Below are positions 49,676-61,349 of a DNA stretch of 64,000 bases, in pieces (the first letter of the stretch is position 1; each line of letters begins with the position of its first letter). Both the position numbers and the translations under genes were made by a program. The stretch lies in contig JAJEKV010000058.1 of assembly GCA_021234155.1 (NCBI GenBank), positions 8,926,992 to 8,990,991 on the forward strand, in the 5' to 3' direction. The notes under the pieces were generated by a model. That model worked only from the letters and a program-made list of their open reading frames with translations, was not told the origin of the DNA and searched no databases. The stretch is from Isoetes taiwanensis (Eukaryota > Streptophyta > Lycopodiopsida > Isoetales > Isoetaceae).

Positions 49676-49867
49676 ATACATAGGTATGGAACATGTAGGG
49701 CATTAAGTATTAAAAACATTAACCTTAGCTATAGTGTATATGTGAAATGGTTAAATGGTTTAGCACAATTTCTTATTAATTTTGTGGTCTAACACAATTT
49801 CTTATTATGACTTAATGGTTGGGGCTTTATCTATAGGAAAGTCATTCAACACTTAAAATGCTCTAAG

Positions 49868-50577
49868 ATGTCAACCTCTAGCAGCTACAACATTGGGGAT
49901 GATTGCTTGCCACGTCGCAAGTTGTCCAACTCGTCTTCTTCCTCGTCACATCCAACCTCTTCGAACTCATCTTTGACATCTCGACGAAGACATAGAAAAA
50001 AAGCTAGGAGAGACCCAAGTGAAGCCATCTACCTCAATCGAGGTAGTTGTTGGTGCAACAAATGTAATGGCAAGACTAGTCGTTCATATCGCGTTCAACA
50101 AGAACATGAAGCAAAGTTTGGTGTATCTCAAAATCGACCTAGGCAAGATGATGAAGAAAATGAACTTCAACATGACGTAAACAGTGTAAGTATATACCTC
50201 TCAATACATATTTAGACCTATTTCTACCATCTAATAATTGCTTTTCTATTTCATTATGCCTTTCTTGTTCTCTGTTCTTTTTATTATTGTTTATATACTT
50301 ACTTTTCGATTACATTCTATATGCTTCATATAGTCATCCGACGAAGAGTCTAACTCACACAATGCTTTCATTGGTGAGGATGTGATTCACGACACCATAA
50401 AAAATTTCTTTCCAGTAAATGAAGAAACCAATGATGACAATGATGGTGCGCATGCGAGTGGCATCTGTGACAATTCATGTAGGGAAAAGGCAACATATCT
50501 CCACAATGAGGCAAGCACACCATTATTCCCAAATGCTCGTATTTCTCGTCTTGCCACCTGCATGCTTATTCTAAATT
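49868..50577 (+). CDS. TNP2-like CACTA transposase N-terminus, interrupted
   Basis: Exon 1 (49868-50185) starts MSTSSSYNIGDDCLPRRKLS. It has a serine-rich then basic segment (RRRHRKKARRDPSEA) and a CWCNKCNGKTSRSYRVQQEH segment like the cysteine-containing N-terminal region of TNP2-type transposases. A GTAAG donor at 50186 and an AG acceptor at 50332-50333 join it in frame to exon 2, from 50334. Exon 2 includes ASTPLFPNARISRLATCMLI, close to the block before the catalytic transposase domain in this family. The gene is cut off at about 50577 by the LTR retroelement, so the catalytic part is absent. Confidence 0.55.
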
Positions 50578-50724
50578 GTGACGTTCCAGTACGATATACG
50601 GTCTCAAGACGTATACCGTACTGCGCCGTCACGCGTACACGCCGTCCAGTCGACGTGTACGCCGACGTATTGCCCAACCCCAAAAATTTTCCAAGTCATC
50701 CAAAAATTAGGGTTTTCCCCTTTT

Positions 50725-50734
50725 CTATAAATAG
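50725..50734 (+). promoter_or_regulatory. TATA box of the Gypsy LTR-like region
   Basis: CTATAAATAG lies 123 bp before the ATG of the extra ORF, behind 'ccaaaaattagggttttcccc'. The same box and upstream phrase occur at 61764-61773 in the second copy. Confidence 0.6.
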
Positions 50735-50847
50735 GCCCCTCATTACACACAAGGCACCCTACAAGTTTGCTCCTGCCTTCTTAGCCGAATTTTCAGCTCC
50801 CTGAGGCTGTCTTGCAATCGTTTGATACCCTCTTTTGCATTTAACCC

Positions 50848-52383
50848 ATGGCAACCTCTGATTTCCGCAGATGGTATAGCGTCAGCGCTCATGCTGCCGA
50901 AGCCGACATCGACCAAATTTTCCATGTCTTCCGGAAGGAGGTAGATGTCCAAGCAACTCTGCACGCAACCCCAGCTTATAGTAGAGTCCTGTCTGAATTC
51001 CAAGCTAGGGTAGAACCAGCACTAGTGCAGCTTCCACCTTGCATAGGGTACTTTGTTCCTAGGCAATCCCTGCAAGCAGCCTTAGGTGATGTTCCAAACA
51101 TTGTCAAATACCTGACAAACAAGGCGCAGCGCACACCCGAGCCAATGGTCCTAACTGTCAATAGAACCAAATTTTTCTCTTTCAACACTGCCTTGGCAAT
51201 ATTCCTTACCCATCATGCCGAGAACACGTGGGAAACCTCCATCCCCCCATGGACGGGACCCAATAGCCATAGCAAAGAAACAACGGCTCCGCACAATACC
51301 TGAGCGGAGGAGAAGGGAAAGAAGAGGAGGATTCAGGGGAAGAGGAATCTAAGAGGAGGAAGACTTCACGCCGAGCTCGACCCAAATGAAGAGGCGACAA
51401 GCGTAAACAGAGTGGCAAGATTTTGAAAGGAGCCGCAAACCCTTAGAGTCGCCCCCCTTGGGTTAGGCATCACAAGCCTAGCCCCCATCATTGTCAAGGG
51501 CTTAAGAATTTTTGCTCCTCGCCGACATCCAAAACCTCCCTTGAGTGCAGAGAGGGGAATGTACCGCCTAAAGAGTTGCTGCACCAACTCAAGAAGAACC
51601 GACCCGACCGACTTCATCGTCCGAGAGCATCGACTTCCCTCTTCCAAATAAGGGAAGCCGACACTTTACACAGAGAGTCGACTTCCGACATCCAAGCCTA
51701 CGCCGCATCGCGATGATGGAGGCGCATAAGGCATGAGATAGACTACCGCGGAGGAAGAGTTCATAGCTCTCCACAGAACAGATGGGGATCCGCCTGCGAC
51801 CTCCGGGTATCCTAACGGCAAGCTCTTCAGCACCTCCCCGAGAGAAGAGGCGAATTCGACCTCGTGGAGGGCTTCAAAGAATGCAGAGAGAGACTACAGG
51901 GGAGCTCACCACGGGTGGAGGTTGATGACTTTGCAAGCGCATTAACCGAGCTGGATACCGAAAGTGGCCGAGGATTCGCCTCGCAACGGCATTGTGTCGT
52001 TATAGATTACCTTTCCCCGCTAATGGATGGAAGAATAGCGGTACCATCAAGAAATTCACCCCCGGGGGCAGGAAGGAGGTCGATGCTAATTGCGCCTCGT
52101 GGATTTGGTCGGCATGCACGGTTGCCCCTCAACACCGAGTATGCCATCCTGGTGAAGAGAGCAGTAGCACTCGATGTTTTCGACTTCGCCATACCTTACA
52201 AAGTGGGGGAGATCAAGGCGGACCGCAGCTTACACCTCCGACTGCAGAGTGGAAGACTTAGCGAGAGCCTTGCAGGGCGGATCTTCAGCCAATGTCCTTA
52301 GGAACTTGGGTCATTCAGTGGGAACGGCCCAAATGAACAAGTTCCTAGAGGACAATCCATGCTACCGGCGACATCAAGATTAG
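50848..52383 (+). other. Extra ORF upstream of gag in the chromovirus (broken)
   Basis: This is a fossil coding region starting MATSDFRRWYSVSAHAAEAD. It includes PCIGYFVPRQSLQAALGDV and KFFSFNTALAIFLTHHAENT, then an acidic-basic stretch, and ends near KFLEDNPC at about 52365. I recognise no domain. A homologous region occupies the same position in the second Gypsy copy (about 61886-63422), again behind a CTATAAATAG box and before an AT-rich spacer and gag. Conservation of position in two diverged copies suggests it is a regular part of this family. It has several breaks. Confidence 0.6.
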
Positions 52384-55300
52384 TTGGCAATCTTGATCGC
52401 GGAAGTTTTTTTAATTTTGTATTAGCATATTATAAAATATGAATATAATTTTTTTGTCCTTTTTGCACTTGGAATGTTTTGTTGATGTAATTTCTTCCCC
52501 CACAATTATACCAACATCACGTATAAAGCATAGAGAACAAATAAAACTAACCCGACAGCCATAACCAACTGTGTGTGCAGATAGGGAACAACGAACGGTC
52601 GAACAAAACAGGAGGCCCAACATGGACGAAGAGACTCCTGACAGGCCACCCATCCCCAGGAACCTCTTCGAAGGATATGGTCCCATGACCCCAGAAGAGG
52701 AGATGTCGCAGATGCGAACGGAGCTGGACCAGATAAAGGTTCTACCGCACTTCCAAGCATTAAGCATTAGCCACCCTAAACGACACCCCAAAAATCGGGG
52801 AAAGACAAGAGGAGGAGTAAGAGAAGGAGGTCCCCTAGCACAGAGACCTCCGAATCAAGCTCGACCTCGGACTCTGAGTCCGAAAAAGAGCCCGAACAGG
52901 CGCCGGACCGTAGAGACGGCAGGCAGAAGGACACTAAGACCCTCGATTACCAGAGAAAGGTGGACTCAGCACTAGGTAATGTGTGGAAAGCCCGGAAACT
53001 CGAACAATTCTCAGGCGAGAACAGATCCGGCCTTGAGGCGGAGGCATGACTGGACGAGATGAGTGAGTACGACAACGCCTATGGCATGAAGGACAAAAAC
53101 AAAGCGGTAGCGGCATGTACCAACCCGAAAAGCCGCGACCGAATATGGTGGAAGGGCTATGCCAAAGCCCATGGGTTGAGCAGGGACGCATGCCGCTTCA
53201 AGAAGTTCTCAAAAGCTTTCAAGAGACACTATGTCCCTCGGGAACACAAGTCGAACATGATGCAGCAGTTTTACAGATTGCAGCAGGGATACAAAAACGG
53301 TCGCGGCAACAATCGAGGAGTTTATGAGACTAAGGCTATATGTGCCAAGCCGGCGGCGAAACACGCAGAGAGAAAGCTACATAGAAGGGTCAACAAAGAG
53401 CCGAAAACTTCAGACGGGCAATAGACCCTGCAACGTCTCAAGCGAGTCCAAGGCAACTAGTTTGGTAAGGATCGGCCGCAGAGCCAATACGAGGCAACCA
53501 TACTATCGATAAAGAAAAGCAACAGAAGCTACAGCCCTAGGGCAGCAAACAAGCCCAAAGAAAGTCCCCATATAATAGCAACCGTGGGAAACAACAGAGA
53601 AAGAAAAAAGTGTATCCTTCAAGGACAAACAAGAAGGGTCCAACTTTCGAAGCAAGATTTGTCCTTCCTACAGCGCTGCCAAGGAGAAAAGATGAATGCA
53701 TGGAGAAGCAAAAGCTACCTTTTTAGATGTTTCCAAATGCCAACGGTCAAAAATAACCCATTTGTTTGTTATGAGCTCAGCCGGGAGCAGAAGTTGGGCT
53801 GATGGGACATTCCGCCGACGAGGATCGGCAAGGAGGCACGCGACACATCTGTGGTGAGTGCCACATCTTCACGCCATAGATACGTAACAAAAGAGAGACC
53901 CAAAGATAAGGTAATCACCACAAGAGGGGAAGGCAAAGGCCAAATCCTTCATAGTCTTGATAGACTCCGGAAGTAGCCATAACTTCGCATCCTCAAGGAT
54001 GGTTGACATGATGAAACTGAAACCCCTAAAGTCCCAACCAAGGCCCGTAATCTTGGCAAGCGGAGCAATAAGACATACAGCTGGGAAGAGAATCAACTTT
54101 GACATTGACTTGCCGTGGATTAATATCCGGATGGGGCGTAAGTAATGGGCATTGGCAAATACGACTTTGATTGTTGGAATGGAGTACCTTGGGCCAAGGG
54201 GGCCATCATCGATTGTGGGAAGCGGAAGGTGACCTTTCCAACGCCCGACGGAAAAGCCATTGAGATCACAGGTAAAGAAGTTACCCCCATCATGCAATGT
54301 ATGTCCGTTAAGAAGCTGCTCAAATCTATAAGGAGTGAGAAGGTAGCATACATCTTCAAACTCGAGATTGAGGAACAAGAGACGGAAGGAAGCAAGGAAG
54401 ACAAGGCACTCGGCAAGTTACCCAAGCCAATCGCCAACTTAATTACGGAGTTCCACGATCTCTTTCCAGACGAGATCGAGAAACTTCCTCCTTACAGGGG
54501 AGTAGAGTGTGAGATAGCACTCGAGCCAGGGACCAAGCCGACAAGCAAGGCCCCATATAGAATGACCACACATGAACTCACAGAGCTGAAGAAGCAGCTA
54601 CAAGAATTGCTCAATCTTGGCTTCATCAGGCCTAGTGTCTCACCATTTGGGGCACCCATCCTCTTTGTCAAGAAGAAGGATGGAAGCTTGAGGATGTGCA
54701 TAGATTACGCATGCTTGAACAAGCACACCATCAAGAACAAGTACGCACTTCCCGCATCGACGACTTGATGGATCAGCTCAAGGGGCAAAGGTCTTCCAAG
54801 ATCGACCTAAGGTCGCTATCACCGCATCAGAATTAAGGAAGAGGACATCCACAAAACGGCTTTTCGTGACCGGATATGGGCATTATGAATTCACCGTAAT
54901 GCCATTTGGGCTATCCAACGCCTCACCACGCTCATGAGACTCATGAATCGACATCTTCGAGAATACTTGGACACCTTTGTGATAGTATTCTTTGACCTAC
55001 ATTCGTGTACAAGAAAATCCATTCAAGAGCATGCTCAAGACGCCGAAGGTGCTCGAGAAGTTAAGAAGGCATCGCTTGTATGCCAAGTTGTCGGCGTCAC
55101 TTTGCAAACACGAGAAGGTAGAATACCTCGGCATGTGATTTCAGCGGAAGGAATCTTGACAGACCCCGCCAAGATTGAAGCAGAATCCAATGGCGGCACC
55201 AAAGAACGCCCATGAGGTCGGGTTTCTCGGCCCAGGTATTACAGAAGTTCGTGAAGAACCTTCGAAAGATAGCAGCCCCATTGGACGACTTAACAAAGGC

Positions 55301-57349
55301 GGAGAAAGTTAAAATTGGGCATACCATTGGCTCAAGAAAGCCCAAGCGTGATTTGAGTTGTTGAAGGAAGCCTTGACAACCGCCTCGCCTTGACCCCTGC
55401 CGGACCGGAAAAGGGACAAGTTAGTGGCAACAGATGCAAACAAGATAGCCACAGTGCAAAGGTTGATGCAAGAAGAGCGGGTAATAGCGTCTGACTCAAG
55501 GAAAATGAATGACGCCGAAAAACGCTGCTACCCGGGACGATGATCAAGAGTCTGCTAGCGCTTGTCGAGCATTGAGAATCTGGAGGCATTACCTCTTAGG
55601 GAAGAAATTCCAGTTGGACCGATCACCGGAGCCTCCAATACGATTCACGCAACCACATCTCAATCCGAGGCGAGAGGTGGATGGAATTTCTTGAGGAGTA
55701 CGACTTTGAGATAGTCTACAAACCCGGAAGCAATGTGGTAGCAGATGCGCTTTCAAGGCATCCACCGACAACCGAGTGCAATTGCAATGCAATCTCGACG
55801 CCTTCATGACAATTTGGAAAAGATAGAAGAAACCTTGCCAACGGATGAAGACTTCAAAGAAGTATGGGCAAGCTTGTCCAAGGAAGCGAGAACGACAAGG
55901 AGAGGGAAACCTTCAAAACTTTAAAAAGGAAGGTAACCTCCTATACCATAAGAACAAGTTGCAGCGTGCGGAATCATCCGGAGTAAGAAAGTTGATCCTC
56001 CACGACACCCCACAATGTTTCAATAGCTGGCCACGCAGATTCATGAAGACATATTTCAAAGTGCGTGAAAGTGCACTACTACTATTGGTCGAATGAAGAA
56101 ACGTATAGCTCGCCACATCAAGGAGTGCGAAGCTATGCCAAAGAAACGGCGCGTAACAACTTCAATTCCGTGTGCTTTGGAACCATTAGCTGTACCAAAC
56201 GCCAAGTGGGAAGTCGCCAAGATGGATTTTATAAATGTGATTGCCAAGAACAAGAAGAGGTAAGGATGCCTTGATGGTCGTGGTCGATAAGTTGTCGAAG
56301 ATGGCCCATTTTGTGCCTTTGCGTGACCACGGACACGGCTTATGGACACGCGCAAAACTCTTCACCAAAGAGATTTTCGGACTTCATGGCATGCCAAGGG
56401 AAATTATCTCCCGTAGAGATCCGTTCATCAAGCCCTCGCGCAGGGATCTCTTCACAACGATTGGAACGAAGCTATCAATGAGCACGCCTATCATCCACAA
56501 ACGGATGGGCAAACAGAGCGTGTTAATAGAATTTTAGAAGACATGCTCCGAAACTATGTCCGGAACAAGCAAGGCATGTGGGAAGAATTTATTCACTTGG
56601 TGGAGTTTATGCAATAGCACCAAGGAATCATCCCAAATGTCGCCGTTCATGATCAACTACGGCTACCAATGCCTAACTCCGCACACTTGGCACAATCCCG
56701 TGTCAAAAGTGGAAGTCTCCCAACAAATGTTGAGCGACATGCGGCCGACTCATTAGAAGAAGTACGGGGATATCTCCCAGCGCCAGGAGTCGTCAAAGAG
56801 CATCGCCGGACAAGCATCGAAACATCGCGGGTTTGAAGTTGGCGACAATGTGTGGCTCAAAATCAAGGTGAAGGTAGCTGAAGTCCGCGATCGGAATTGC
56901 AAGAAACTTGCTCCAAGGTGGGCTGGACCATTCAAAATAGTCAAGAGAATGGGCAACCAATCCTACAAAGTTAGACTTGCCAAAGACACTTAAAGATCCA
57001 CAAAGTCTTCCACGTGAGTTTGCTAAAGAAGCACACTCCCCAACCCGATGAAATCCTCGACACCCCAACGATGTTGGAAATGACAGAGGAACAACGCTTG
57101 GAAATAGTTCCGAGATAATTCTTGATAAAGCATTCAAGCAAACAAGGAGATCGAGTTCCTCCAATACTTGGTCAAGTGGAAGCACTTGCCGCTGGAAGAC
57201 GCAACATGGGTACTTAAAAGAGATCTAGAAAAACAAGCATCTACGCTTTATGGAGCAATGGGACGGCAAAGTCATCTCCGAAGAAATCGGCTCGTGCATG
57301 TCGATTTGTGTAGATTAACAAATTGCCTAGTTAGGTATAATCCACGATG

Positions 57350-57865
57350 CAACCTATGAGGTAAGGGTTGCATGCGTTGTAACCGGCGATGATGAGATTA
57401 CTACGGTGATCTCTAGGACGTGGTGTAATGTCAATGTAGGCATGACCGCTGGTGCCGCTTTTGGAAAGTCTACTTCGCCCCACGGAAGTAGACGACCTCG
57501 AGAAAGGAGGTCATTGAGGAATGCATTGATAGGAAAAGCACCGCTAGCCCCATATATGTTTTGATAGGAGGAATCGGCCTTCACGCCCATATACGGAAGG
57601 ACCTATCCTCCACGCCTGGCAACTAAAGGTGTAGGCATGAGTGGCATATAGGCATATAGGCTGCCTCCACGGCCATAATGGAAGATTCACCCTCTTCCTA
57701 CGCCGGGAGATTAGCCATGCATCCATGTAGATAGGTGGGGTGGTCACCATATAACCAAAACTTTATAAATAATTAGACATGGTACTAACGTAGTGTGACC
57801 TGCAGGCCAATAGAGCGCTCCGAAGGGCTAGGAGGTCGGACTACAAAGACTTGCAACACAATTGT
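57350..57865. other. Non-coding 3' region of the chromovirus
   Basis: This lies between the chromodomain-like end of pol and the next LTR-like start. No gene is seen. It contains 'cataggcatataggc' style short repeats near 57645 and the purine-rich stretch expected before a 3' LTR near 57820-57835. Confidence 0.45.
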
Positions 57866-59590
57866 GACGTTCCAAAGCCAAGATACGCCCCGGGACGTAC
57901 ATTGTACCGCCACGCCACGCCAGCATTATCGCCACCCCGATTGACGCGTGTACGCCAACGGATAGCTGTGTAAGTAGCCCTAGGGGGGCAACTTGCTAGG
58001 AGTGTTCATATATTATTAATGTGCACATGTGCACATTAATGAGGGCACACCTTTCCATGTTGGCATATTTTGCCACCTAGCCACTAAAGGCAAGTGGGGC
58101 CTTTCCAATTATCCCACATGCCAAATTGGGTAATTGGAAACCCTAGCCTAAACCCCATGTCTATTTAGGGTAGGAAAACCCTAGCTTGCTAGTTTTTTCG
58201 TCCTTAGGGTTTTAGAGCTCGGGTTTGGCTGCCCCAGAGCCAAACCGCCCCCGACCCCTTGCCGAATTGCGCCATCGGTTTCCTGAATTCGATCAGCCAA
58301 AGATGGTTGAACTTCGGTCGAGGAGCCACTCAAGGATCAGATTTGGTCAATTTAATAGCTTAAACCGCCTTCTAGTCATAGAATCAAGAGGTTTTAGACT
58401 ATTAAATTGCCCATAGTAGCTATCTAGATCTTAGATCTCGACACTAACTAAAGAACCTAACTCTATGATTAGATCTAGTTCTTTAGCTCTTCTCTCGTGA
58501 TATATTTGGATGATGTATTTACGTGAACTCCTTGTATTGGGAAGGGGGTAGAGGCCCCAAAGCTTGTAGTTGATGCTCCTAGAGTAGCCTCCCTAGCACA
58601 CCGTAGATTCGCCTCAGTGTACAAGAGCCACACCGGGTTGGGGTGAAGGGGCCGAGATCAAGCTAAAAAGGAGGTTCATGTCCCCGACTCTTGAACGATC
58701 CCCGGTGTGTAAAGCCTACCACGGGATCATTGTGACTAGGTCTAATGGCTTACCACCCGAGTGCGGGTAAGGCATGGGCTCGACACCCGTGAAGTGGTGT
58801 ACACTTTCCAAAGGGTTCACCGAATGGGCAAAGGGCCCTCTAGTCACCTTGAGTTAGCATGCATCTCCTGAGGGAGTGATCCCTACCGCCCCCCATCGAA
58901 TCGGGAGGATGAGACCCAGGAATAGCCCCCTTCGGCTATGCATCCCATGGCTACAGTCTGCCAGGTCCCAACACTTTTCAGCCTACTCGCAAAGTGTGCA
59001 CAGGGAGGGGCGGATGGAGTGGACAACCCTATGCCATGTTCTTATGCCCCAAATCCATTGCCATGAATTTCGCCCCTAATCTAACTCGAGACCCAAGCCG
59101 TCACCATCCATTGAGTCCGAGCCTTGGGTAGGATCCCCTATGTGATGTGCTGATCTTTGTCTATGCAGATATGAGGAGACCATCCTTCGAGATGGTCATG
59201 ACAGGATGTTGATGTATGTGCTACCGACATGTATGTTTACGCTCAAGCAGCTAGGTAGGCCCCGAGGGAGACGGTGAAATGACACCTTCACTCTCCCCAT
59301 CGAGACTCCGCTACGTGCGGGATATGTGGAGGGCCCCCAGACGCATGGAGCTGGTGTGGGGAAGAACTCCTGTTTGTATACCTGTGAGTGCAATCAGATA
59401 ATAGGGGACGCCACAAAGGTATCGAGCAATGTTCTTGGAGACCAAGAGCAAAGCACCGACCATGTTCCCGTAGTACTAACTTGATAGGATCCTCAAGCCT
59501 CCTAAAAAGTGGGAAAAATTTTTCTCACCTTTGTAGTTATGCTAAGCTAGTAACAATTAAGTGAATTGAATTTAACAAGATTAAAAAGAA
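57866..59590. other. LTR-like or unclassified repeat DNA
   Basis: The region starts TGTGACGTTCC like the Gypsy 5' end, and about 110 bp remain loosely similar (for example gtgtacgcc-acg). After that it differs from the 5' LTR-like region. It contains 'gtgcacatgtgcac' (a palindrome near 58021-58034) and many short GC-rich phrases. I found no convincing reading frame or second terminus. It may be a 3' LTR of a related subfamily or a different element joined on. Confidence 0.4.
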
Positions 59591-59612
59591 CGAGCCAAAA
59601 TTTTCCAGTGAG

Positions 59613-59870
59613 GGAGTCTCACACCTCGCGCCTCGTCGCAAAACTAACTTTTGTTTTGAAGCGAGGCGCAAGCTATGAGACATCGAGCCAAGAACACCAA
59701 AACATGATGAATTTGAGATAAATAATGTGGTAAGGCTAATTCTAAGGTAGGAATTAGTTAGAATAGCATGTTTTAATTACCTAAAACCCTAGAAATGGAT
59801 GAGATCTCACACCGCTACCGGGTCAAAACTAAACATTAGTATTGGAACGAGGCGCAAGTCGTGAGACCAA
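59613..59870. repeat. Two hairpin modules upstream of the histone-like ORF
   Basis: Module 1 (59616-59681) runs from gtctcacacctcgcgcctcg to gaagcgaggcgcaag...tgagac, so its two halves pair. Module 2 (59813-59867) is a diverged copy (gatctcacacc to cgaggcgcaagtcgtgagac). A third, weaker relative lies at about 61470-61575, upstream of the second Gypsy copy. The spacing between modules 1 and 2 is about 190 bp, and neighbouring AT-rich text also repeats loosely. Confidence 0.65.
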
Positions 59871-59968
59871 TGGGTAGAAAAAGTCCCAAATAAGTATAAG
59901 TTTTAGATAAATTGGTGCCTTAGCATGTTAAACAGAGCAACTTGAGTTTTGACCTAAAATTCCCCAAG

Positions 59969-59978
59969 CTATAAATAG
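59969..59978 (+). promoter_or_regulatory. TATA box before the histone-like ORF
   Basis: CTATAAATAG lies 110 bp upstream of the ATG at 60079. It is the same decamer, at a similar distance, as in front of the extra ORF of the two Gypsy copies. A plant core promoter is likely, with a leader of about 80 bases. Confidence 0.6.
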
Positions 59979-60078
59979 ATATAGAACCCCCCATTTTTTT
60001 CGGCCCAAACCCTAGAAATCCGCCTCCCCAATTTAGGCGATCTTTCGGCGCTTTTATCCGATTGACGATCCGTAAAAC

Positions 60079-61349
60079 ATGGCCCGAACCAAACAGACCA
60101 AGAAGGAAGCGCCGCCAGCGAAACCACCAGCCTAATCGAGACAGAGATCATTCGGAAGATGCTTCGTGAGAGGCTCGCGAAGAGGGGGTCGCTCGCCTTC
60201 TGACGAAGAGCAAGACACCTCCGATTTGATCGATGTCTTCAACCAGTGGAGGAGGACGAGGCCACATCTCCAAACCCATGGACGACGAGACGAGGGAGGT
60301 GTATGAGGAGATAGAGAGGGAGATCCGCAAGAGTGAACAAGAAAAGGTACCATTCAGACGCGACCCACGGAAATCCTCGAAAGCAGATGAGCAAGTGACC
60401 GGTCCGAGCCGGAGGTAAGCGCACCTTAGAAGATTCATCGAAGTAATGAAATGGTAAGAGAAGGGAAGACAAAAAGAGGAAAAGGGAGGAAGAGGAACAA
60501 AAGGCGCCAGAAGAAAAGAAGAAAAAGAAAGGGAAGTTCGTGGGTCGCATAAGGAGAACGGGCGGATCGCCTCACCGAGGAAGAGGCCAAACCCAAATAT
60601 TATCATTAAGGAGCGCAACCCTCGACGAACCCCCAAACCCTTCCGACGACTCTTTTCTCCGATGAAGACTTCAACCCTAACGCCGCAGTGGAAGCTCTTC
60701 CAAGCACCCAGCGACGAGCGTGAAGTACCCGAAAGCAAAATGCACCCGAAAGCAACCCCACCAAGACCAAGTGCGTAGCCCCCGGTCACCCGCATGGGAT
60801 AGAAAGAAGCAACCACGACCGCCTCCGGAAGCCTACGCCACCGACTGTGGTGAAGATTTATGAGAGGAAGATGAGAGAGCACGAGGCCTACATGAAGAAA
60901 TGGGAGGCCTATAACAAATATTATGAGGAAAAACAGGTTAAGTTCATCGAGGGGGCTTACCAACGGCAAAGAAACCCTAAGGCCGCCACCACCGAAGCCC
61001 AAGGTTCCCAAGCCGCCACCCAGAAGAAAAAGCGGATAGGAAGGAGGTGGAGAGAAGAGCGCTAAGGGAGATTAGACACTTCCAAATGAGCTTCGTCTCC
61101 TAATCCCCCGCGCCCCCTTCGCCGGGCTGGTGCGTGAAGTTATGCAGCCTATAGAACGTGACTTTAGAGTCACGCAGACGAGGCGCCGCTAGCAATGCAA
61201 GAGGCGGCCGAGGCAAAAGATAGTACAACATTTTGAAGATTCAACAGCCCTGCACTATCCACGCCAAGCTGGTAACCTTGATGCGACAAGACATGAGTCT
61301 TGGCGACCGCATTAAGGAGAACGCCTTAGAAACTTTTTGTTGTAAATAA
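60079..61349 (+). pseudogene. Histone H3/CENH3-like ORF with long charged insert, interrupted
   Basis: The ATG at 60079 opens MARTKQTKKEAPPAKPPA; ARTKQT is the start of histone H3. A charged, lysine- and glutamate-rich region follows (for example EVYEEIEREIRKSEQEK near 60300-60350 and MREHEAYMKKWEAYNKYYEE near 60870-60930). Then come histone-fold blocks in H3 order: ALREIRHFQMSFV at about 61059-61097, IPRAPFAGLVREVMQ at about 61103-61147, MQEAAEA at about 61195-61215, and IHAKLVTLMRQDMSLGDRI at about 61257-61313. The stop is TAA at 61349. EIRHFQ, LVREV and VTLMRQD are closer to CENH3 than to canonical H3, while the ARTKQT tail is H3-like. H3 proteins are about 136 residues; this region spans about 420 codons. 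The frame has a few interruptions here, real or from base-calling. It lies in LTR-like DNA between two chromovirus copies. Confidence 0.7.

Larger units (their letters stand above)
46146..50577. mobile_element. CACTA (En/Spm-type) transposon, left end to interruption
   Basis: The left terminus (ctacaagaaaaagg, its first bases altered against the first copy) is at about 46146. The subterminal repeats, including the 58-bp direct repeat at 46458 and 46516, run to about 46770. The body follows: a minus-strand gene (46961-48604), an embedded coiled-coil gene fragment (47344-48370), degenerate repeats, a palindrome array (49429-49675) and a plus-strand TNP2-like gene (49868-50577). A Ty3/Gypsy element interrupts it at about 50578, and the right terminus is not in the window. 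Confidence 0.65.
50578..57865 (+). mobile_element. Ty3/Gypsy chromovirus with an extra 5' ORF, broken
   Basis: An LTR-like start TGTGACGTTCC at about 50579 recurs at about 57866, just after a purine-rich stretch (near 57820-57835). A TATA box (ctataaatag, 50725-50734) precedes an extra ORF at 50848-52383 that matches no family I know. Gag follows at about 52571-53424 (MTPEEEMSQMRTELDQI near its start). Next are protease (LIDSGSSHNFASS near 53960), RT at about 54540-54960 ([14 protein letters not shown]), RNase H at about 55400-55770, and integrase at about 55960-56900 (KLSKMAHFVPL). A chromodomain-like end at about 57150-57240 (VKWKHLPLEDATWV) places it among chromoviruses. It is old and heavily broken, with well over ten interruptions. 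Confidence 0.8.

Noticed and set aside
54120-57185. Minus-strand frames (up to 169 codons) across the Gypsy pol region
   Set aside because: The plus strand carries protease, RT, RNase H, integrase and chromodomain motifs over the same stretch.
60148-61011. 287-codon minus-strand frame, one of the longest in the window
   Set aside because: It is antisense to the histone-like and charged plus-strand blocks. Its composition (leucine- and serine-rich low-complexity text) is what the complement of K/E-rich codons gives, and it has no family features.
60079-61349. Ordinary histone H3 gene
   Set aside because: A canonical H3 is about 136 codons with a continuous basic tail. Here about 300 codons separate the ARTKQT start from the fold, and the fold residues are divergent.
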